From Gammaproteobacteria bacterium (GTDB lineage: Bacteria > Pseudomonadota > Gammaproteobacteria > Methylococcales > Methylomonadaceae): a stretch of 19,439 nt of DNA. The stretch covers positions 1 through 19,439 of the forward strand of contig JANEMG010000005.1 of NCBI GenBank assembly GCA_024511045.1, in the 5' to 3' direction. The notes beneath the pieces were generated by a model. The model saw only the letters and a program-made list of their open reading frames with translations, did not search any database and was not told the origin of the DNA. Numbering within the stretch: position 1 is the first letter of the stretch; each line of letters opens with the position of its first letter. Below, in pieces: positions 13,981-19,439 of this stretch. The position numbers and the translations under genes were made by a program.

Positions 13981-15621
13981 ATGAATGATGTATCCAACCT
14001 TGCCATCCCAAAAACGGGATTGGCCGGGCTGCGCGAAAACTGGGTCAGCGACCTGACCTCCGGCTTCCTGGTCTTTTTGATTGCCTTGCCGCTGTGCCTG
14101 GGCATCGCCATGGCCTCCGGATTTCCACCGATGGCCGGGATCATCTCGGCAGTGATAGGCGGCCTGCTGGTTTCCCGCATCAGCGGATCCTATGTCACGA
14201 TCAACGGGCCCGCCGCCGGCTTGATCGTCGTGATCCTGGATGCCGTGCAAACATTGGGCGAAGGGGACATGATGGCCGGCTACCGCTATACGCTGGCGGC
14301 AATCGTCGTGGCCAGCATCCTGCAGATCGTCATGGGCCTGATGAAGGCTGGCAAATTGAGTGCTTTCTTCCCGGCATCAGTAGTGCATGGCATGCTCGCC
14401 GCCATCGGCATCATCATCATGGCCAAACAATTCCACACCATGTTTGGCGTCAAACCCGAGGCGGAATCGCTGTTCGGCGCCATCGCGGAAATTCCGCAGA
14501 CGATACTGGACATGAATCCCGAAGTGGCATTGATCGGGGTGAGCGGGCTGTTCATCATGATCGTCTGGTCGTTGATGGACAACCGCTTCGTCAAGATGAT
14601 CCCCGCACCGATCCTGGTGGTCCTGGTGGGCATGGGCCTTGGGCAGATTTTCAACCTGGACATGGAGCATCATTACCTGATCCTGCCGGATGCCGAATGG
14701 CTGCCGCATCACGACTTCACCATCGGGCCGAGGTTTCTGGTCTCGGTGCCGGAAAACTTCCTGGACAGCTTCTATTTTCCGGATTTTGCCAAAATCGCCA
14801 GCGTCGAATTCTGGATCGCCGTGATCAGCATCTGCCTGGTCGGCAGCCTGGAAAGCCTGCTCAGCGCCGCCGCCGTCGACAAGCTCGACCCCTACAAACG
14901 CTATTCCGATTTGAACAGGGATTTGTCCGCAGTGGGCGCCGGCAACACCATTTCCGGCGCTATCGGCGGTTTGCCGATGATCGCGGAAATCGTGCGCAGC
15001 TCCGCCAATGTCAACAACGGCGCCAGGACCGGCTGGTCAAACTTCTTCCATGGCGCCTTCCTGCTGTTGTTTGTCGCGCTGTTTCCCAGGATAATCCATG
15101 AAATCCCCATGGCTTCCCTGGCCGCGTTGCTGGTCTATACCGGCTACCGGCTGGCGGCGCCCAGGGAATTTCTGAAGACCCTGTCTGTCGGCCTGGACAA
15201 TTTTGCCATTTTCGTGATTACCATCCTTGGCGTCCTGGCAACGGACCTGCTGATCGGTGTCGCCATCGGCATTGCCGCCAAAACCCTGATCCATATCTAC
15301 CGCGGCGTGAAACTGAAAAATTTCCTGTCCATGGCCTATCATGTCCACCAGACCGACGATGACACCTATCATATCCAGGTCAGCGGCGCGGCAATTTTTT
15401 CCAACCTGCTGGGTTTGAAAAGCGAACTGGCCGAGCTTCCCAAACGCAAGACCATCTACTTCGACCTGACGGAAGCGGATTTGATAGACCATACGGTCAT
15501 GGAATTCATGCATGATTTCGCTGAAGACTATCGGCGCAACGGCGGGAAATGCGAAATCGTCGGGCTGGACGATCATCACGTCGTGTCTGACCACCCGCAT
15601 GCAGCACGCATCAAACTCTGA
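13981..15621 (+). CDS. SulP/SLC26-family anion transporter with STAS domain
   Basis: This inner-membrane transporter has 546 residues. The N-terminal transport domain contains the family's paired half-helix regions: ALPLCLGIAMASGFPPMAGIISAVIGG (35-61), SYVTINGPAAG (70-80), and later NTISGAIGGLPMIAEIVRSSANVNNGARTGWSN. A C-terminal STAS domain (about 451-546) contains IYFDLTEADLIDHTVMEFM and ends in a His-rich tail (DDHHVVSDHPHAA). Substrates in the family include sulfate, bicarbonate and C4-dicarboxylates, and sequence alone does not decide. Proton-coupled neighbours make bicarbonate attractive, but this is inference. The start is ATG at 13981 with GGAG 8 bases upstream. It is divergent from the hyf operon and 18 bases upstream of the DUF2490 gene. 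Confidence 0.93.
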   Translation: MNDVSNLAIPKTGLAGLRENWVSDLTSGFLVFLIALPLCLGIAMASGFPPMAGIISAVIGGLLVSRISGSYVTINGPAAGLIVVILDAVQTLGEGDMMAGYRYTLAAIVVASILQIVMGLMKAGKLSAFFPASVVHGMLAAIGIIIMAKQFHTMFGVKPEAESLFGAIAEIPQTILDMNPEVALIGVSGLFIMIVWSLMDNRFVKMIPAPILVVLVGMGLGQIFNLDMEHHYLILPDAEWLPHHDFTIGPRFLVSVPENFLDSFYFPDFAKIASVEFWIAVISICLVGSLESLLSAAAVDKLDPYKRYSDLNRDLSAVGAGNTISGAIGGLPMIAEIVRSSANVNNGARTGWSNFFHGAFLLLFVALFPRIIHEIPMASLAALLVYTGYRLAAPREFLKTLSVGLDNFAIFVITILGVLATDLLIGVAIGIAAKTLIHIYRGVKLKNFLSMAYHVHQTDDDTYHIQVSGAAIFSNLLGLKSELAELPKRKTIYFDLTEADLIDHTVMEFMHDFAEDYRRNGGKCEIVGLDDHHVVSDHPHAARIKL

Positions 15622-15639
15622 TTCTCACGGGATGATCTT

Positions 15640-16401
15640 ATGCACATCACATTATTGTCATGCCGGCGCACAGAGGCTGCTTCGCTGGTGATCCGTCAGA
15701 ACGCAAAACGAATCCTGCTCTGCCTTCTGGCAGTTTTCAGCGTCAGCGCTCAGGCCGGGGAACTGCGCCAGGATTCCGGCTGGTGGGCGCAGATGGAGAC
15801 GCATACCAACCTGGGCCATTTCAACCCCGCCCTGAAAAACCTCCGGCTGTGGACCACTGGTGAAGCACGGTTTTTCGATGATTTCAGCCATTTCAGCCAG
15901 GGCATCGTGCGTATCGCGCCAGGCTACCAGATACATGACAACGTCACCCTGTTTCTTGGTTACACCTGGGTCCCGAACCGTCTCGGCAATAGCCTCGATT
16001 TCGATGAACACGACATCAATCAGGCGGTCAGCTGGGCATTCAAACCGGACTGGGGGAAATTTTCCGGACGCACCATGCTGGAATGGCGCTTCGTCACCCA
16101 TGACAGCGAGGTGGCGGCCCGGCTGCGGCAAAAATTCCGTGCCGATTACCCTTTGCCCCGAATCCACCCCCACTTGAAGCTGATCGGCTGGGAGGAGATG
16201 TTTTTCAACCTGAATTCAGTAGCCTGGGGCCCATCCGGCGGCTTCGACCAGAACCGGGCCTTTCTGGGACTGGGCTGGCAACTGGACAGGAATGCGCATT
16301 ATGCGCTGGAACTGGGATACCTCAATCAATTCATCCATCTGACCGGAAAACCCAATGTCATGAATCACATGCTTTTCACCGGCGTACAATTCAGGTTCTG
16401 A
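15640..16401 (+). CDS. DUF2490-family outer-membrane protein
   Basis: The 253-residue protein has a signal peptide ending at about Ala39 (LLCLLAVFSVSAQA), followed by a predicted beta barrel. It fits DUF2490: a tryptophan-rich start (DSGWWAQMETHTNL), RIAPGYQIHDNVTLFLGYTW, the EHDINQAVSWAF and RTMLEWRF segments, and a terminal QFRF with final Phe. Its function is unknown. It starts 18 bases after the SulP stop, so the two are almost certainly one transcript; an outer-membrane partner for the anion importer is a plausible reading. The start at ATG 15640 is preceded by GGGAT. GTG at 15688 (before IRQNAKR) would give a more standard signal peptide and cannot be excluded. Confidence 0.8.
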   Translation: MHITLLSCRRTEAASLVIRQNAKRILLCLLAVFSVSAQAGELRQDSGWWAQMETHTNLGHFNPALKNLRLWTTGEARFFDDFSHFSQGIVRIAPGYQIHDNVTLFLGYTWVPNRLGNSLDFDEHDINQAVSWAFKPDWGKFSGRTMLEWRFVTHDSEVAARLRQKFRADYPLPRIHPHLKLIGWEEMFFNLNSVAWGPSGGFDQNRAFLGLGWQLDRNAHYALELGYLNQFIHLTGKPNVMNHMLFTGVQFRF

Positions 16402-16545
16402 GGGGACCGCCCTGGTCGGTATTCATAAACACAGCCCATGAATGGGTGTCGATAGTCCGCAGACGGATAAGCGCAGTGCATCCGGCCTGTCTCTGAAGCC
16501 TTGCCATTTTTGCCGACCAGGGCAAGCCGGGGCAAAACGACCCCT
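16401..16545. repeat. Inverted-repeat-bounded intergenic element with internal hairpins
   Basis: GCCCTGGTCGG (16409-16419) and CCGACCAGGGC (16513-16523) are perfect 11-bp inverted copies. AGGGG (16401-16405) and CCCCT (16541-16545) extend the pairing outward. Inside are a tight hairpin CCCAT-GA-ATGGG (16435-16446) and a REP-like GGAT...ATCCGGCCTG unit (16465-16489). It follows the DUF2490 stop immediately and may double as a terminator. It could be a non-autonomous mobile element. Confidence 0.5.
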
Positions 16546-16669
16546 CCATTACGATTCAAATTCGCGACGTTGCCATTGCTTCAACTCTTGAGTAGCTTTA
16601 CGTTAGATGAGAGAATGCAGTTTTGAACCGGCCGTATTTCCTACGGACCCAAACGCTATCCGATCGACA

Positions 16670-17242
16670 ATGAAACGCTCCGATATACCAGGGAAATCGC
16701 TGTTTATATTAGCTTTTACCTTTCTTTTATCCGCCTGCTCATCCAGCTACGAAGTGGTGACCTGGAATGAATGGTGCGACCATGAGGTCAGCAAAGGCAT
16801 TGCCGAAAAGAGCCGGCGGGTCGCTGTGTCTTACAACCACCCAAAAATCAGGGAAGACTTCGTCAAGGATTACAACGAGATTCTGGTCGAGGAAATCGTC
16901 GGCAGCCATTTCTGGGATGGCTCGATACACAGCAACAAAGAGGCCGAAGCCCTGATTGCCAATCACCGGCTTGGCTTCTGGGTGGAAAACAACAACCTGC
17001 ATTTTTCCAACACCCATCTCACCCATGAAATGTTCGCGAAGGATGTGCAGCGTTTCAAGAAGTTTCTGCACTTCGATGTCCTGAAGGACAATACCTATGA
17101 GCTGAACAATTTTCAGCTGTGTGTCTTCAAAACCATCGATTCCATGTTTGAAAATTTCATCATTCACACCAGCGAGGAAACGACCACCATCCCGCTGACG
17201 TTTTCCTTCAGGGGCTATTTTCAATCCTCAACAGACAGTTGA
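16670..17242 (+). CDS. Predicted lipoprotein, function unknown
   Basis: The start is placed at ATG 16670, because from there the product begins MKRSDIPGK, then a hydrophobic stretch and the lipobox LSAC with Cys23. That gives a 190-residue lipoprotein. An in-frame ATG at 16607 would add 21 residues and bury the signal. Neither has a clear ribosome site. The mature part is mixed alpha/beta, rich in aromatic residues and histidine (NHPKIREDF, FWDGSIHSNKEAE, NNNLHFSNTHLTHEMF), with three cysteines besides the lipidated one or near it. I recognise no domain. It stands between two repeat-bearing gaps, with the SbcC gene convergent downstream, so context gives no role. Confidence 0.65.
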   Translation: MKRSDIPGKSLFILAFTFLLSACSSSYEVVTWNEWCDHEVSKGIAEKSRRVAVSYNHPKIREDFVKDYNEILVEEIVGSHFWDGSIHSNKEAEALIANHRLGFWVENNNLHFSNTHLTHEMFAKDVQRFKKFLHFDVLKDNTYELNNFQLCVFKTIDSMFENFIIHTSEETTTIPLTFSFRGYFQSSTDS

Positions 17243-17280
17243 CTGGCTCATGGCCACAGCAGTGATGCTGGCGTCGGGCT

Positions 17281-17297
17281 CCCAATAAAGGATTGGG
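17281..17297. terminator. Hairpin between convergent lipoprotein and SbcC genes
   Basis: CCCAAT (17281-17286) pairs perfectly with ATTGGG (17292-17297) across a 5-base loop. A further GTCG/CGAC pairing (17273-17276 with 17299-17302) extends the stem past a bulge. No T-run is seen on either side, so it is a weak terminator candidate. Confidence 0.35.
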
Positions 17298-17328
17298 GCG
17301 ACCCTTGGATCGAATTCCACACTTTCTT

Positions 17329-17356
17329 GCCGGTTGCGCTGCGCTGATCCGGCCTG
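17329..17356. repeat. REP-like palindromic unit
   Basis: GCCGG (17329-17333) and CCGGC (17349-17353) bracket TTGCGCTGCGCTGAT. The trailing ATCCGGCCTG is shared exactly with the unit at 16480-16489 on the other side of the lipoprotein gene. It resembles extragenic palindromes of the 'GCGC...ATCCGGCC' kind. Confidence 0.4.
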
Positions 17357-17378
17357 CCCCACTCACAGGGTGAACAAA

Positions 17379-19439
17379 TCACTCGGCGGTACTGGCCACC
17401 AGCTCGCTGAAGCGTAGTTCGCTCAGGCCATTGGGCTTTTTGACCAATTCGATCTGGGTATCGATCTGGTCACGAACCCCCTTGACATGGGATATCACCC
17501 CGACCAGTTTGCCATGTGCGTGCAGACTCTTCAGCGTCGACACGACCACATAAAGCGTTTCCTCGTCCAGTGTGCCGAAACCCTCGTCGAGAAACAGGGA
17601 ATCCACGGACCTGCCATTGTTTACCACTTCGGAAAGCCCCAGGGCCAGGGCCAGACTGACCACGAAGCTTTCACCACCGGAGAGGGTCTTCGGCAGTCTG
17701 CGGCTTTTCTTCTGGTAGTTGTCCTCAATGGCCAACGCCAGCCCCTGCTCGCTGTCCAGCTGATGCAGCGTATAACGTCCGCTGATTTTCTCCAGATACT
17801 GATTGGCCCGGGTTAGCAGCCGGTCAGCGATGATATGCTGTACCCGGCGCCGAAAGGACGCCCCCCCCTCCTCTTCGATCGCCTGCAGCTGCGCGGCATA
17901 GTCTTCATAAAGCTTTCGCTGGCTCTCCACCAGTTCGGCAAGTTCATCGCGCTGCTGCTGCAATTGCTGATGCGCCTGCAAGGTCTTCTCCACGGCCGCT
18001 ATTTCCTGCTCGGCCATTTCTATTTTCACGGAAATCTCGCGCAGCAGAATTTCCAGATCCTCCCTGCCCAGCTCGGTCACCGCATAGGCACGCTCCGCCT
18101 GCAGCTGGGCCTGGGCCTTGTCCAGCTGTATGGCGAGGTTTTCCATTTCCCTCTCCAGCGCAGTCGAGGCCTGTTCCAGCTCCGCCTGGCGCAGCACCAG
18201 ATTCAGGACGTTTCTCAATTCATCGAGTGTCTGATAGCGGGTATTCGCCAGCTTCCCCTGCAGGGCCTGCTGCCGTTCGTTCAGGTCCTCCTCCAGTTTC
18301 TGCAGCAGCTGCTCCTTGCCGGCAATCAGCTTCTGTTTTTCCACCAGGGCCAGATGCAGGCCGGCTATTTCCTGGTCATACAGCTGCTTTCTGATTTCCT
18401 GCAGGCGCCGTTCATGATGGGCAATTTGCGTGCGGCATGCCGAGGCTTTCTCCGACAGCTGCTGCAGCTCCTCGTTCAGCGCCTTGCGCTGCAGCATGTG
18501 CGTCTGGTAATCCTGACGGCGCAGGTTCAACTTGTCGAACAAGGCGTCTTCCTTGCCCTTGGCAGGCATTTTTTCGCCCAAAGTCGCCAATTGTTCGGCA
18601 ATCACCTCTTCCAGGGCCTGTTCCTCCTGTCGGAAACGTGTTATTTCCTGTTCATGATCCTGCAATTCCTTGGGCCGGTTCTGCCACTCGGCATCCATCT
18701 GCTTGATGGCCTGCCGCAGCTGTTCCACTTCGGCCTGCCTCTTCTTGATCAGCAACTGCAGCTTGTCGATAGTGCGCAGTTGGCCGCGATATTTTTTCTC
18801 CAGCGAGATCAAGGCCTTTTGCTCCGCCATTTCCTCCCTGAGCATGGTCTTCATCAGATGGATATTGTCGATATCCAGATCCGGGCTGACCCTGTTCAGC
18901 CGGGTGCACAGGGCCAGCCATTCGGAATGAATTTTTTGAATGCGTTCCTCGTTCCTGGCCCGTTCCAGATCCTGCTGCTGCCAGATCTGGATCTGCTTCT
19001 TCAGCTTCCCGGCCCGGGCCTGCATGTCCTTCAGTTTTTTCTTCTGGTCGGCCAGGGCCTTGCTGGAATCGACATCCCTGGGCGGCTGTCTGGCATAGGG
19101 ATGTTCCAGGGAGCCGCACAGGGGACAGGGCAGGCCCTCCTGCAGCAGCTTTCTGTCCTCGGCATGCTTTCTCAGCAGCGCCTCATAGGCAACCGCCTGC
19201 TCCAGGGATTTCAGGATATTTTCTTCCTGTTCGATTTCCAGGGTCAGTTGTGCATATTCCTCGTTGACTTCCTCCCGTTCGGCGTTGATGCCGTTGAACA
19301 GGCCACGCAGACTGAAGGAGGTTTTCGCCAGTTTGCGGTTCACCAGCGCCAGATTCAGCAATTCCTGGTACTGGGCGATACGCTCCTGCTGTTCCGCACG
19401 CTGCTCGACGATTTCTTCCAGAGAACCGCCTTCAGCCAG
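17379..19439 (-). CDS. sbcC: SbcC exonuclease ATPase subunit, partial (5' end beyond window)
   Basis: SbcC is the SMC-like ATPase of the SbcCD nuclease, which opens hairpins and cleans DNA ends; it corresponds to eukaryotic Rad50. The frame stays open to the window edge, so the N-terminal third (Walker A) lies outside and 686 residues are visible. They show the zinc hook CPLCG (visible Cys105 and Cys108, in LPCPLCGSLEHP), then about 450 residues of Glu/Gln/Leu-rich coiled coil. The ABC signature LSGGES (about 586-591) and Walker B SLFLDEGFG (Asp618-Glu619) with the D-loop TLDEE follow. All visible key residues are intact. SbcD is expected upstream outside the window. The gene is convergent with the lipoprotein gene. 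Confidence 0.95.
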   Translation of the reverse strand: MAEGGSLEEIVEQRAEQQERIAQYQELLNLALVNRKLAKTSFSLRGLFNGINAEREEVNEEYAQLTLEIEQEENILKSLEQAVAYEALLRKHAEDRKLLQEGLPCPLCGSLEHPYARQPPRDVDSSKALADQKKKLKDMQARAGKLKKQIQIWQQQDLERARNEERIQKIHSEWLALCTRLNRVSPDLDIDNIHLMKTMLREEMAEQKALISLEKKYRGQLRTIDKLQLLIKKRQAEVEQLRQAIKQMDAEWQNRPKELQDHEQEITRFRQEEQALEEVIAEQLATLGEKMPAKGKEDALFDKLNLRRQDYQTHMLQRKALNEELQQLSEKASACRTQIAHHERRLQEIRKQLYDQEIAGLHLALVEKQKLIAGKEQLLQKLEEDLNERQQALQGKLANTRYQTLDELRNVLNLVLRQAELEQASTALEREMENLAIQLDKAQAQLQAERAYAVTELGREDLEILLREISVKIEMAEQEIAAVEKTLQAHQQLQQQRDELAELVESQRKLYEDYAAQLQAIEEEGGASFRRRVQHIIADRLLTRANQYLEKISGRYTLHQLDSEQGLALAIEDNYQKKSRRLPKTLSGGESFVVSLALALGLSEVVNNGRSVDSLFLDEGFGTLDEETLYVVVSTLKSLHAHGKLVGVISHVKGVRDQIDTQIELVKKPNGLSELRFSELVASTAE

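Noticed and set aside
11060..15621. A DabAB-type CO2 pump formed by the NuoL-like subunit and a neighbour
   Set aside because: No DabA (DUF2309-type, carbonic-anhydrase-like) protein is present. The NuoL-like protein has the HyfB-specific C-terminus and sits in a full Hyf-like operon.
1..19439. CRISPR arrays, tRNA or rRNA genes, insertion-sequence transposases
   Set aside because: I found no regularly spaced direct repeats, no cloverleaf or rRNA-like sequence, and no transposase or integrase reading frame in the window.

Overview
The window reads as chromosomal DNA of a gammaproteobacterium. A methanotroph-like (Methylococcales-type) organism is my best guess. It rests on a fragment of the exosortase-associated TIGR04073 family, intergenic repeats of a kind I associate with those genomes, and the gene content. 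It is an inference, not a demonstration.

Layout, left to right. (1) 1-1698: a 5'-truncated TIGR04073 fragment, a convergent Sir2-family deacylase gene that lacks the usual zinc cysteines, and a gene-free stretch with palindromes and one copy of a dispersed repeat. (2) 1699-2742: an unrecognised outer-membrane beta-barrel protein. (3) 2922-13192, all on the minus strand: six genes in the order hyfB-hyfC-hyfE-hyfF-hyfG-hyfI, overlapping or nearly so, followed by a histidine kinase and an NtrC-type sigma-54 response regulator. (4) 13193-13980: a 788-base divergent regulatory region with two sigma-54-like promoters, an operator-like inverted repeat and two dispersed repeats. (5) 13981-16401, plus strand: a SulP/SLC26 anion transporter with a STAS domain and a DUF2490 outer-membrane protein. 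(6) 16402-17378: inverted-repeat elements around an unrecognised lipoprotein gene. (7) 17379 to the window edge, minus strand: the C-terminal two thirds of SbcC.

The centrepiece is the Hyf-like complex. It resembles the hydrogenase-4/formate hydrogenlyase and complex I family: NuoL-, NuoH-, HyfE-, HyfF-, NuoCD- and NuoB-like subunits. The large subunit has serine at both positions of the N-terminal CxxC nickel-ligand motif, and it has no C-terminal CxxC. The small subunit keeps its [4Fe-4S] cysteines. The ferredoxin-like subunits HyfA and HyfH and the second antiporter HyfD are absent. This fits the 'energy-converting hydrogenase related' (Ehr) class: a membrane, probably ion-translocating, complex that cannot be an ordinary NiFe hydrogenase and whose redox partner is unknown.

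The regulatory layout suggests one unit. The kinase and sigma-54 activator genes follow the complex on the same strand. Sigma-54-like -24/-12 elements point both toward hyfB and toward the SulP gene. A candidate upstream activator site lies about 45-105 bases upstream of the hyf-side promoter. My working model is that one two-component system co-controls a proton-coupled membrane complex and an anion (possibly bicarbonate) importer. The promoter matches and the co-regulation are inferred from sequence only.
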